A stretch of 64,000 bases of DNA from Brevibacterium sp. W7.2 (GTDB lineage Bacteria > Actinomycetota > Actinomycetes > Actinomycetales > Brevibacteriaceae): assembly GCF_018137945.1 (NCBI RefSeq), contig NZ_CP073089.1, positions 2,418,001-2,482,000 on the forward strand, read 5' to 3'. This document shows, in pieces, positions 1 to 8,344 of the stretch. Position 1 is the first letter of the stretch; each line of letters begins with the position of its first letter. The notes below the pieces were generated by a model, which made no database searches, was not told the DNA's origin, and saw only the letters and a program-made list of their open reading frames with translations. The position numbers were made by a program, and so were the translations under genes.

Positions 1-1
1 T

Positions 2-166
2 CAGATCGAAGAGGCCAAGACTGTGTGCCGTCGCTGCGAAGTGGCGGAGACCTGCCTCCAGTGGGCACTCGAATCCGGACAGGACGCCGGTGTCTGGGGC
101 GGCCTCAGCGAAGACGAGCGCCGCGCCCTCAAGCGTCGCGCCGCCCGCGCCCGCCGCGCCGGCTGA
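2..166 (+). CDS. whiB1: WhiB-family iron-sulfur transcriptional regulator, C-terminal part (WhiB1-like)
   Basis: Only the last 54 codons are in the window; the frame is open from base 2 to TGA at 164-166. Visible are the last two cluster-ligating cysteines (CRRCEVAETC has the C-x2-C-x5-C arrangement), the family turn GVWGGLSEDERR and a basic arginine-rich tail, which contacts DNA in this family. WhiB proteins bind a 4Fe-4S cluster and act with sigma factor region 4. The tail closely resembles mycobacterial WhiB1, and the convergent neighbour is a PdtaS-type kinase, as in mycobacteria. The first cysteine and the start codon lie outside the window. Confidence 0.93.
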   Translation, partial: QIEEAKTVCRRCEVAETCLQWALESGQDAGVWGGLSEDERRALKRRAARARRAG

Positions 167-317
167 CCTCGGCTGCGTTCTGCACCACCGATACCGCAGC
201 ACTTCCGCTCCTCCGCACTCGCAGCGCAGTTCCACAGTCCGAACCTCGCCAGAGTCCCCTGCTCGAACCACGATCTTCGCGATCCGAGCTGGGGACTTTG
301 TCGTGCCCGCACCCGCC

Positions 318-463
318 GCACCACCTCGGCGCGCATCTCATCCCCGCAGCCGCACACACAACCCTGGGTCGCACACACAACCCGGAGCTTCGCATCTCCT
401 CCGCGGAGCGCGATAACCACCCCGTGCACGCGTAGGGTATGGCGCTCCGCGTAGGGATGCGCA
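318..463. repeat. Intergenic repeat family A, copy 1
   Basis: Begins GCACCACCTCGGCGCGCATC and ends GTAGGGATGCGCA. It contains two CACACAACCC words, a TTCGCATCTCCTCCGC block, GATAACCACCCCGTGCACGC and a GTAGGGTATG block. Nearly identical to the copy at 489-672 except for an insertion there. The words CACACAAC and CGTGCACG(C/G)GTAG also occur in the 182-bp repeats at 46861-47301. Confidence 0.85.
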
Positions 464-488
464 ATCCGTCGGGCGCAGACACTCAGAC

Positions 489-672
489 GCACCACCTCGG
501 CGCGCATCTCAGCCCCGCAGCCGCACACACAACCGGCCCCCGCATGCACACCTTGGACATGCACACACAACCCTGGGTCGCACACACAACCCGCAGCTTC
601 GCATCTCCTCCGCACAGCGCGATAACCACCCCGTGCACGCGTAGGGTATGACGCTCCGCGTAGGGGTGCGCA
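489..672. repeat. Intergenic repeat family A, copy 2 with internal insertion
   Basis: Same order of blocks as copy 1 (318-463) but 38 bases longer. The extra bases sit after the first CACACAAC word and bring another GCACACACAACC stretch with them, as if the inner CACACAACC module had been duplicated. It ends with GTAGGGGTGCGCA, 37 bases before the pdtaS stop codon. Confidence 0.85.
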
Positions 673-709
673 CCCAGCAGCAGCCGGGACGGGGCACCGA
701 GGCGGACCG

Positions 710-2224
710 TCAGTCGTAGGAGTCGGGGCGGAGCGGGACGTCGAGGATCGCCTCGGTGCCCCCGCCCTCACGCTCCCGCCACTGGATCGACCCGGCGAGA
801 TCCGCCGAGACGAGGGTGCGCACGATCTGCGTGCCCAGGCCGTTGCCCGGGCTCTGCTGGTCGCCCAGCCCCACGCCGTCGTCGGCGATCGTGACGTGGA
901 GGTGGTCGCCGTCGCGCTCGGGCACGACCCACACATGACCGGTGAGCGTCTCCCCCGGCGCCAGCCCTTCCTGCTCCTCGAGCGGGAAGCCGTGCTCGAT
1001 CGCGTTCGTGATGAGCTCGGTGATCGCCAGCGCCAGGGACGTCGCGTCGGCGGATGAGATCGTCCCGAAGCTGCCCTGGCGCTGCAGGGAGATCTGGACG
1101 AGCGGACTCGTCAGCTCCGGGGTCAGTCGCAGTCCCTTGTCGACGACCTCGTCGAAGTCGACCTCGGACTCGACTCCCTGGCTGAGCACATCGTGGACCA
1201 CGGCGATGATCGACACCCGCCGCATCGCCTCCGACAGCGCCGCCTTCGCCGCGGGATTGTCGATGCGCCGCGTCTGCAGGCGCAGCAGAGCGGACACCGT
1301 CTGGAGATTGTTCTTCACCCGGTGGTGCATCTCCTTGATCATCGCGTCGCGCGAGAGCAGCTCCCGCTTGCGCCGCCGGATCTCCGAGACGTCCCTGGCC
1401 AGCACGATCGCCCCGGTGCGCTCACCGTCGTCGGTGAGCGGAATCGCGCGCAGAGAGACACTCGTGCGGCCCACCTCGAGTTCGGTCCGCCACGGCGCGC
1501 GTCCGGTGAGCACGAGCGGCAGGGTCTCATCGACCTGGCGCAGCTCGGTGCTCAGGCTCGACACCACCTCGGAGAGGTAGGAGCCTTCGATCTCCCCGCC
1601 GTGCCCGAGGCGATTCATCAGCGACACGGCGTTCGGGGAGGCGTACTGCACCCGGGAGTCACGGTCGAGGACGAAGATGCCGTCACCGACCCGCGGCTCG
1701 CCGTGGCGCACTCCGCTCGGCGCCTCCCGATCGGGGAACGCGCCCTGGGCGATCATCGTCAGCAGCGCCTTCGCCGCGTCCCGGTAGTGCTTCTCGAGCC
1801 GCGAGGTTCCGCGCCGGCGCATCTCCTCGGAGTACCTGACCATGACGGCGAGCGTCTCACCGCGGCGGACGAGCGGCACCGCCTCGGCGCTCACCTCGGT
1901 CTCCTCGGTGCCCGCGTTGACGCCGAGGTCCTTGGCCGGGGCCACCTCGGTGACGATGGTCCGGGTCTCCACCGCCGCCTCGAGGAGCTCGCGTTCGAGC
2001 CCGGTCGCCCGCGCGCCGAGGAGGTCCCGATTGAACAGCGTCGCCCCCGTCGTCGGCCTCGCGTGCGCGACGACCGTGAACGCTCCGCTCGCCGACGGCA
2101 CCCAGAGGACGAGGTCGGCGAACGAGAGATCGGCGATGAGCTGCCAGTCCCCGACGAGGAGGTGAAGGTATTCGGCATCCGCCTCATCGGTGATGCCTTC
2201 GGCTGCCAGTTGTTCGTTGAGCAC
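710..2224 (-). CDS. pdtaS: PdtaS-type sensor histidine kinase (GAF, PAS, HisKA_2, HATPase)
   Basis: Predicted soluble sensor kinase of 504 aa that would phosphorylate a PdtaR-type antiterminator response regulator, not found in this window. The N-terminal ~150 residues resemble the GAF sensor of mycobacterial PdtaS. A PAS region follows (around 190-290, DGIFVLDRDSRVQYASPNA). The phosphoacceptor H-box is KEMHHRVKNNLQTVSALL near residue 298, the HisKA_2 signature. The ATP-binding half has the N-box LAITELITNAIEHGF and the G-box DDGVGLGDQ. There is no membrane segment or signal peptide. It is next to and convergent with whiB1, as in mycobacteria, which supports orthology. The start at 2224 (MLNEQLAAEG) fits the family N-terminus. 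Confidence 0.9.
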   Translation of the reverse strand: MLNEQLAAEGITDEADAEYLHLLVGDWQLIADLSFADLVLWVPSASGAFTVVAHARPTTGATLFNRDLLGARATGLERELLEAAVETRTIVTEVAPAKDLGVNAGTEETEVSAEAVPLVRRGETLAVMVRYSEEMRRRGTSRLEKHYRDAAKALLTMIAQGAFPDREAPSGVRHGEPRVGDGIFVLDRDSRVQYASPNAVSLMNRLGHGGEIEGSYLSEVVSSLSTELRQVDETLPLVLTGRAPWRTELEVGRTSVSLRAIPLTDDGERTGAIVLARDVSEIRRRKRELLSRDAMIKEMHHRVKNNLQTVSALLRLQTRRIDNPAAKAALSEAMRRVSIIAVVHDVLSQGVESEVDFDEVVDKGLRLTPELTSPLVQISLQRQGSFGTISSADATSLALAITELITNAIEHGFPLEEQEGLAPGETLTGHVWVVPERDGDHLHVTIADDGVGLGDQQSPGNGLGTQIVRTLVSADLAGSIQWREREGGGTEAILDVPLRPDSYD

Positions 2225-2250
2225 GGGTCCCTCTTCCGGGTGGGGAGTGT

Positions 2251-2285
2251 TCAGCGGGCCCGAAGGTCGTCTTCGAGCCCGCTGA
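2251..2285 (-). terminator. Strong hairpin downstream of the glutamate dehydrogenase gene
   Basis: Arms TCAGCGGGC (2251-2259) and GCCCGCTGA (2277-2285) pair perfectly and enclose a second perfect stem, CGAAG/CTTCG, with loop GTCGT. It lies between the gdh stop (2328) and the pdtaS start (2224), both on the minus strand, so it probably ends gdh transcription. No strong U-tract follows. Confidence 0.65.
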
Positions 2286-2327
2286 GATCGACGCTATCAC
2301 CGATGACGCTCGGCCAGGCCGTGCGGA

Positions 2328-5300
2328 TCAGGCGCTGTGCTCGGACTCCCAGGCCGAGGACCGCACGACACCGCGCATCATGCGCAGCAGCACCGACAGC
2401 GGAGCCTGTGTGACGGTGTCGAGGGCGATGACCGTCTCGATCGTCTCGAGCACCCGCGCGGCGACCGTCTCGTTGCGCTCGAGCCATTCGGTCAGCCGCT
2501 GCTTGGCGCGTTCGTCCGGGGTCCCGGAGATCGGCGAATCCGTGGCGGCGATGACGGAACCGGCGACCGAGAGGATCGCGGAGTAGAAGTCATCGCGCAG
2601 GGAGCCGCGGGCCAGTGCCGACCAGCGATCGGACCGGTCGAGATCGCCGATGAGGGCGAGCACCTGCGACCCGGAGAACTTGTCGTTGACGGCGTAGTAG
2701 ACCTCGGCGACGTCCTCGGCGGACTCGTTGGTGCGCGCCGCGAGCTGGGTGATGTCGAGGAGGGCGAACTCGTCGAGCAGCGCCGCCGCCCGCCAGGCGA
2801 GCTCCTCGGGGACCCCGTCGTCGATGTACTCCTGCGCCTTGGCGGCCATCGCCTCGGCGTCGAAGCCGTCGACGAGGGCGGGCACGCGCTCGCGCAGAGC
2901 CGCGACGACCTTCCCGTAGAGCTCGATGCCCGAATCGACATCGAGGGTGTCCGGGGCCTGCTGGACGAGCCAGCGCGAGGACCGGTCGAGCAGGCGCACG
3001 TAGTCGTGCTGGAGCTTGACCTGGACCTCCGTGGGCACCTTGTTGTCGAGCGCGGTGACCGGGTCGAAGAAGTCATCGAGGCCGAAGATCTCGGAGACGA
3101 CGACGAAGACGCGGGCGATCTGCGGCACCGAGGCCGGGGTCTCCTCGAGCATCCGGTAGACGTAGGTGAGCCCACCGCGGTCGACCATCCGGTTGACGAG
3201 CTTCGCCGTGGCGATCTCCCGGTGCAGCGGGTGCTCGGCGATGTAGTCGCCGTACTGCTCGCGCAGCGCGTCCGGGAAGTAACCGGCGAGCTCCCGCTTC
3301 ATCCACGGCTCATCGGGCACGACGCTGTCGAGGATCTCGTCGACGGCGTGCATCTTCGCGTACGCGAGGAGCACCGCGAGCTCCGGGGAGACGTACGAGC
3401 TGAACTCGCGCTTGGCCAGTTCCTCGGCGTTCGGCAGGAACTCGACGTGGCGGTCGAGGTCGGCGTGCTTCTCGAGGTAGGCGAGCATCCGGCCGTAGGT
3501 GCCCGACATCGCCTCGGTCTGCGAGCGCGCCTCGCCGAGGACGACGTTCTGCGCGTAGTTGTTCGCCAGCACCCGGTCGGCGACGTCGTCGGTGAAGGAG
3601 AGCAGCACCTTCTCCCGATCCTCGGCCGCGAACGCTCCCTTGTGCAGCAGGGTGCGCAGGAGGAGCTTGATGTTGACCTCGTGGTCGGAGCTGTCGACGC
3701 CGGCGGAGTTGTCGACGGCGTCGGTGTTGATCGCGACCCCGCTCAGTGCCGCTTCGACGCGTCCCAGCTGGGTGACGCCGAGGTTGCCGCCCTCCCCGAT
3801 GACCCGTGCCCTGACGTCGTCGCCGTCGATCCGGATCGCATCGTTGGCCTTGTCCCCGACGTCGGCGTGGCTCTCCCCGGAGGACTTGATGTACGTGCCG
3901 ATGCCGCCGTTGTAGAGGAGGTCGACGGGAGCGGCGAGGATCTCCGACATCAGCTCGGCGGGACTGCGCCGGCCGGGATCGACGCCGAGGGCCGCGGCGG
4001 CCTCCGGGCTGAGATCGATCGACTTCGCCGACCGCGGGAAGACGCCCCCGCCCTGCGAGATGAGGTCCCGGTCGTAGTCCTGCCACGACGAGCGCGGCAG
4101 GTCGAAGAGGCGCTGCCGCTCGGTGAAGCTCGTCGCCGCATCCGGGTTGGGGTCGAGGAAGATGTCGCGGTGGTCGAAGGCGGCGACGAGGCGGATGTGC
4201 TCGCTGCGGAGCATGCCGTTGCCGAAGACGTCGCCGCTCATGTCGCCGATGCCGACGACGGTGAAGTCCTCTTCGGCGGTGTTGAGGCCGAGCTCGCGGA
4301 AGTGGCGTTCGACGGACTTCCACGCACCGCGGGAGGTGATCGCCATCTTCTTGTGGTCGTAGCCGACCGAGCCGCCGGAGGCGAAGGCGTCACCGAGCCA
4401 GAATCCGCGGCGTTCGGAGATCGCGTTCGCGACGTCGGAGAAGCGCGCGGTGCCCTTGTCGGCGGCGACGACGAGGTAGTAGTCGTCGCCGTCGTGGCGG
4501 ACGACGCGGTCGGGGTGGACGACCTTCTGGCTGCCGTCCTCGGCGTAGACGAGGTTGTCGGCGACCTCGAGGAGGCTTTCGATGAAGACCTCGTAGGCGG
4601 CCTGACCGGCGGCCATCCACGCGTCCCTGTCGCTCATCGGCGGCAGCTGCTTGGGGAAGAATCCGCCCTTGGCGCCGGTGGGCACGATGAGCGCGTTCTT
4701 GACCATCTGCGCCTTGACGAGGCCGAGGACCTCGGTGCGGAAGTCGTCACGGCGATCCGACCAGCGCAGGCCGCCGCGGGCGACGGTGCCGAAGCGCAGG
4801 TGGACGCCCTCGACCTGCGGGGAGTACACCCACATCTCGAGCGCCGGCCGGGGCTTGGGCACGAAGCTGAGCTCGGTGGGGCGGATCTTCAGGGCCAGTG
4901 CCGTCGGCAGTTCGCCGTCGGGGTTGATGAAGTAGTTCGTCCGCAGGGTCGCGCGCAGCAGTTCTAGCGAGGAGCGCAGCACGCGGTCGGCGTCGAGGCT
5001 GGCGACGTCGCCGAGGGCGGTCTCGATCCGCTCGTCGATCGCCGCGGTGGCGGCCTCGCGCCCGGCGTCGTCGGCCGCGGGGTCGAACTTCGCGAAGAAG
5101 TAGTCGACGAGGAGGCGGGAGATCTCCGGATTGTCGCTGTAGACCTCCCCGACGTAGGCGTCGGAGTAGGTGAACCCGGCCTGGCGCAGGTACTTCCCGA
5201 GCGCCCGGATGATCGTCACCTGCCGCCAGTCGAGACCGGAGACGACGAGGCGGTCGAAGACGCCTGCCTCCTTGCGGCCGTCCCAGCCGGCGATGAACGC

Positions 5301-7211
5301 GTCGGCGATGCGCTCGCTGGCCGCCTCGTCGAGGTCGGTGTCGAAGCGGACGCCGAAGTCGTAGATGTAGCGGTGCGTGCCGTCGGCGAGATCGAGTTCG
5401 TAGGGACGTTCGTCGAGCACCGTGGCGCCGAACGCGGTGAGGTACGGCAGCACTTCGGAGAGGCCGACCCGACCGTCGCGGTAGAGGGCGAGCCGCGTCG
5501 GCGCATCGTCGGCGTCCTCCGGGGTGTAGAGGCGCACGGCCGATCCCTCACCGGTGCTCAGCGCTTCGAAGCGCTCGACATCGGCGACGGCGTCGGCGGG
5601 CGTGTGGTACTCGCCGTACCCGGGTGGGAACGCCTTCGACCACAGGTCGGCGCGTTCGATGGCGCGTCCGCTGTCGCCGCGCTCGGTCGGGGCGAGGAAG
5701 GCGTGGACGTCCTCGTTCCACGAGCGCACGGCGGCGACGATGCGCTTCTCGACGACCGCCGGATCGATCTCCGGCAGCTCCGCGTCGCGGGCGACCCGGG
5801 CGACGAAGTGGATGCGGGCCAGCGCGGACTCGGTGAGGAGGACATCGAAGTCGACGCTCTCGGCGTTGTAGAACTCGCGCAGCACATCCTGGACGCGCTG
5901 GCGGGCCGCGGTGTCGTAGAGGTCGCGGGGCAGGTAGAGGATGACGGAGACGTAGCGCTGGTAGGGGTCCTCGCGGACGAACACCCGCGACTGGCGGCGC
6001 TCCTGCATGTCGACGATCTGCATGACGACGTCGAAGATCGACTGGGTGTCATCGTGCATGAGGTCATCGCGCGGATACGTCTCGAGGATGCCGAGGAGCT
6101 CGTTGGCCGAGTGGGATCCGGCGGGGAATCCGCTCGAGGCGAGGATCTTGCGCACCTTGCGGTTGATCACCGGGATGCTCAGCACGCTGTCGTTGTAGAA
6201 CTCGGGCTTGAAGACGCCGACGAAGCGTCGCTCGCCGACGATCTCGCCGTTCTCGTCGAAGGTCTTCACCCCGATGTAGTCCATGAACGAGCCGCGGATG
6301 ACCCGGGACCGGGAGTTCGCCTTCGTGAGGACGAGCACGTGGGGTTCGGCCGCCTTCGCGGCCACGGCGTTCGACAGCGGCGACTTCGCGAGCGGGCGCA
6401 GCGCGGAGATGCCCAGCGAGGTGTGCTCGATCGGTTCGAGGCTGCTCGACTCGGCGTCGTGGGAGTAGTCGTACTCGCGGTAGCCGAGGAACGTGAAATG
6501 ACCGTCGAGCCAGGTCAGCAGCTCGGCGGCGGCTTCCGCCTCGGAGGCGAGCTCGGGGCGGGGCGGACGCGCCTGGAGCTCACCGGCGATCTCCTTGGCC
6601 TTCGCCGACATCGCGTCGGCATCGCGCGCTGCGGCCGCAACGTAGTCGAGGACGCTGCGCAGCTGCTTCTCGAGCGCGTCGTGGTCCTCCGGCGGCACCC
6701 GGTCGACCTCGATGCGGATCCACGACTGCTGGTCGGGGGCGTCACCGGTCGGCTCCGCGGCCTCGGTGACCACAGGAATGCCCGCGGTGTCGGCGGACAC
6801 GGCGGGCGCTTCGGCGGGAGAGAGGACGGTGAGGTCGGAGCCGTGCCCCTCGACGGCGAGGATGGGATGGTGGACGAGGCGGATGGCCCGTCCGCTCGTC
6901 GCGAGATCGGAGACGATCGAGGACACGAGGTGAGGCATGTCGGGCAGGACCATCGCGATGACGGTGTGGTTGTCGAGGTACTCCGGGGAGTCGACCGAGG
7001 GGTTGTAGATGCGCAGAACCGGAGCGGTGCCGTCATACTCGAGGCCGAGAGCGTAGTGGGTGGCCGCCGCTGCGGCGAGACCTTCGGCGCCCGCCTCGGC
7101 GGTGCCCGGTTCGAATCGGGGATAGTACGCTTCGATGAAATTCTCCGGAGCGGCCTGCCCCTTCTGCTTCCTCCACTCTCCAGCAATGTCCGAATATGAG
7201 ACCTGAGACAC
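2328..7211 (-). CDS. gdh: NAD-specific glutamate dehydrogenase, large (180-kDa type)
   Basis: About 1627 aa, matching the large GDH class known from Streptomyces and mycobacteria (GDH2/Rv2476c size). The enzyme oxidatively deaminates glutamate to 2-oxoglutarate with NAD+, usually in a catabolic role. N-terminal ACT-like regulatory regions precede the catalytic core. Core features include PQVEGVHLRFGTVARGGLRWSD, with the substrate-site lysine in KAQMVKNALIVPTGAKGGF, and the NAD-domain stretch GIGDMSGDVFGNGML. The longest frame starts at 7370, but the homology begins near VSQVSYSDIAGEW. A GTG at 7211 preceded by AGAGG at 7-nt spacing is the best start. A strong hairpin follows the gene. Neighbours give no further functional hint. 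Confidence 0.93.
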   Translation of the reverse strand: MSQVSYSDIAGEWRKQKGQAAPENFIEAYYPRFEPGTAEAGAEGLAAAAATHYALGLEYDGTAPVLRIYNPSVDSPEYLDNHTVIAMVLPDMPHLVSSIVSDLATSGRAIRLVHHPILAVEGHGSDLTVLSPAEAPAVSADTAGIPVVTEAAEPTGDAPDQQSWIRIEVDRVPPEDHDALEKQLRSVLDYVAAAARDADAMSAKAKEIAGELQARPPRPELASEAEAAAELLTWLDGHFTFLGYREYDYSHDAESSSLEPIEHTSLGISALRPLAKSPLSNAVAAKAAEPHVLVLTKANSRSRVIRGSFMDYIGVKTFDENGEIVGERRFVGVFKPEFYNDSVLSIPVINRKVRKILASSGFPAGSHSANELLGILETYPRDDLMHDDTQSIFDVVMQIVDMQERRQSRVFVREDPYQRYVSVILYLPRDLYDTAARQRVQDVLREFYNAESVDFDVLLTESALARIHFVARVARDAELPEIDPAVVEKRIVAAVRSWNEDVHAFLAPTERGDSGRAIERADLWSKAFPPGYGEYHTPADAVADVERFEALSTGEGSAVRLYTPEDADDAPTRLALYRDGRVGLSEVLPYLTAFGATVLDERPYELDLADGTHRYIYDFGVRFDTDLDEAASERIADAFIAGWDGRKEAGVFDRLVVSGLDWRQVTIIRALGKYLRQAGFTYSDAYVGEVYSDNPEISRLLVDYFFAKFDPAADDAGREAATAAIDERIETALGDVASLDADRVLRSSLELLRATLRTNYFINPDGELPTALALKIRPTELSFVPKPRPALEMWVYSPQVEGVHLRFGTVARGGLRWSDRRDDFRTEVLGLVKAQMVKNALIVPTGAKGGFFPKQLPPMSDRDAWMAAGQAAYEVFIESLLEVADNLVYAEDGSQKVVHPDRVVRHDGDDYYLVVAADKGTARFSDVANAISERRGFWLGDAFASGGSVGYDHKKMAITSRGAWKSVERHFRELGLNTAEEDFTVVGIGDMSGDVFGNGMLRSEHIRLVAAFDHRDIFLDPNPDAATSFTERQRLFDLPRSSWQDYDRDLISQGGGVFPRSAKSIDLSPEAAAALGVDPGRRSPAELMSEILAAPVDLLYNGGIGTYIKSSGESHADVGDKANDAIRIDGDDVRARVIGEGGNLGVTQLGRVEAALSGVAINTDAVDNSAGVDSSDHEVNIKLLLRTLLHKGAFAAEDREKVLLSFTDDVADRVLANNYAQNVVLGEARSQTEAMSGTYGRMLAYLEKHADLDRHVEFLPNAEELAKREFSSYVSPELAVLLAYAKMHAVDEILDSVVPDEPWMKRELAGYFPDALREQYGDYIAEHPLHREIATAKLVNRMVDRGGLTYVYRMLEETPASVPQIARVFVVVSEIFGLDDFFDPVTALDNKVPTEVQVKLQHDYVRLLDRSSRWLVQQAPDTLDVDSGIELYGKVVAALRERVPALVDGFDAEAMAAKAQEYIDDGVPEELAWRAAALLDEFALLDITQLAARTNESAEDVAEVYYAVNDKFSGSQVLALIGDLDRSDRWSALARGSLRDDFYSAILSVAGSVIAATDSPISGTPDERAKQRLTEWLERNETVAARVLETIETVIALDTVTQAPLSVLLRMMRGVVRSSAWESEHSA

Positions 7212-7354
7212 CTTTACACCTCTACGATCAGCGCACAAATAATGTTGTCGGCTCGACTCCGAACCGCCATCCCCCACACTATGCTCAATCGGCGAGAAAG
7301 GCACGCCGGTCAGCCTGCCGCGGCACGGCGTCGACGGGCTGGCAGACTGAGGGC

Positions 7355-7819
7355 ATGAGAACACTGACACTCAGCCATGACTATGCGATCGGACTCACCG
7401 ATTTCCTCGCCCTGCTCGCCGATGCCGCGACGTGGGAGAAGCTCGGCTCCGCGGCGACGACGGAGCGGGTCGATCCCGACACCGAGGTGACCGTGCGCAC
7501 CGCTGTGCCGGCCAGTGAGCTGCCGGCGACCCTGGCCTCGCGCCTGCCGTCGGGTGCCGAGCTCGTCGAGGTCTACATGGTTCCCGGGGACGTCATCGGC
7601 GATCGCGCCGAGGTCCGGATGACCGCCCACGCCGCCGGGGTGCCCGTCGAGATCGATTCCCTCCTCACCCTCGTCTCCGAGGGCGGCGGAACGGCGGCCA
7701 CGGTGCGGTCCGAGATCAGCTCCTCGGTGCCGATGTTCGGGTCGATGATCGAGCAGGCGCTCGTGCCCATCCTCGAGACCCAGCTGCGCGAGCGACTCGA
7801 CCGGCTCGCCGCCGTCTGA
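7355..7819 (+). CDS. DUF2505 domain protein
   Basis: A 154-aa protein of the actinobacterial DUF2505 family, START/SRPBCC-like small proteins of unknown biochemical role. The whole chain fits: MRTLTLSHDYAI at the N-terminus, a beta-rich middle, and a C-terminal amphipathic helix ending LETQLRERLDRLAAV. The longer frame beginning at 7196 was rejected because its extra N-terminus is low-complexity. The chosen ATG has GAGGG just upstream and a CAGACT hexamer 6 nt before it, so the mRNA may be leaderless. Divergent from gdh, convergent with the next gene. No catalytic residues can be assigned. Confidence 0.8.
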   Translation: MRTLTLSHDYAIGLTDFLALLADAATWEKLGSAATTERVDPDTEVTVRTAVPASELPATLASRLPSGAELVEVYMVPGDVIGDRAEVRMTAHAAGVPVEIDSLLTLVSEGGGTAATVRSEISSSVPMFGSMIEQALVPILETQLRERLDRLAAV

Positions 7820-7831
7820 GCCGGAGTCCGC

Positions 7832-8290
7832 TCAGGTGCGATCGCGCAGCAGGTCGCCCAGCTCGGTCCGGTCGTACCAGAGGAGATCGGAGTCGCCGAG
7901 GCGGTCGCCGGCCGCCTCGGTGCCCTGTGTCGCGGCCAGCTCGAGCGCTGCGTCCCATTCGGCGGCCTCGTCGAGGTGGACGCTGACGATGCGGTCCGCG
8001 TCGACTCGGGTGAGGGTGAGCGCGTCGAATCCCGGCGCGAGCGGCTCCCGACCGCTCGTCGCCGGCGCGTCGTAGGCGACGACGGCTCGCGGGGACGCCG
8101 ACTCCGCGCCGGAGCCCAGCGCCTCGTCGGCGGCGAGGGCCGCGGCGATGCTCATGGCCGTGAACTCGGCCTCGTCGAGGTCCTCACCGCGGAGTTGGGC
8201 GGCAGCGGCGTCCGGGGCGACCGCGGTCGCGGTCTGCAGTCCGGCGGCGAGGGCGGCGAGAGTGGTCGGGATGTAGCAGCGAACAGCCAT
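7832..8290 (-). CDS. DUF6912-like conserved actinobacterial protein
   Basis: 152 aa. The N-terminus MAVRCYIPTTLAALAAG matches the DUF6912 pattern as I recall it (short beta strand, Y-x-P-T/A-T-L). The remainder is Ala/Glu/Asp-rich with no motif or membrane segment. Function unknown. On the coding strand, TAGGAT lies 6 nt before ATG with GGAGG between, so it could use a leaderless or very short leader. Family assignment is from memory of the N-terminal pattern and is moderately secure. Confidence 0.65.
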   Translation of the reverse strand: MAVRCYIPTTLAALAAGLQTATAVAPDAAAAQLRGEDLDEAEFTAMSIAAALAADEALGSGAESASPRAVVAYDAPATSGREPLAPGFDALTLTRVDADRIVSVHLDEAAEWDAALELAATQGTEAAGDRLGDSDLLWYDRTELGDLLRDRT

Positions 8291-8344
8291 GCCTCCATCC
8301 TAGGGTGAAGCGCGCCCATCGCACCCGCAGTCGACCAACGGGGC

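Larger units (their letters stand above)
167..709. other. Repeat-bearing convergent intergenic region without a credible gene
   Basis: The 543 bases between the converging whiB1 and pdtaS genes hold two long imperfect direct repeats, annotated separately, rich in CACACAACC words. Open frames exist in several frames, but they restart in each repeat copy, have no ribosome-binding site and encode low-complexity Arg/Pro/Thr peptides. I read the region as non-coding. Confidence 0.7.

Noticed and set aside
2337..4967. Very long open frame opposite the glutamate dehydrogenase gene
   Set aside because: High-GC codon bias leaves the antisense frame open. The translated product is Val/Asp/Glu/Arg-rich without any family motif, and the opposite strand encodes a clear GDH.
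7095..7125. GGTTCGAATC tRNA T-loop-like sequence
   Set aside because: It lies inside the glutamate dehydrogenase coding sequence, and no cloverleaf can be drawn around it.
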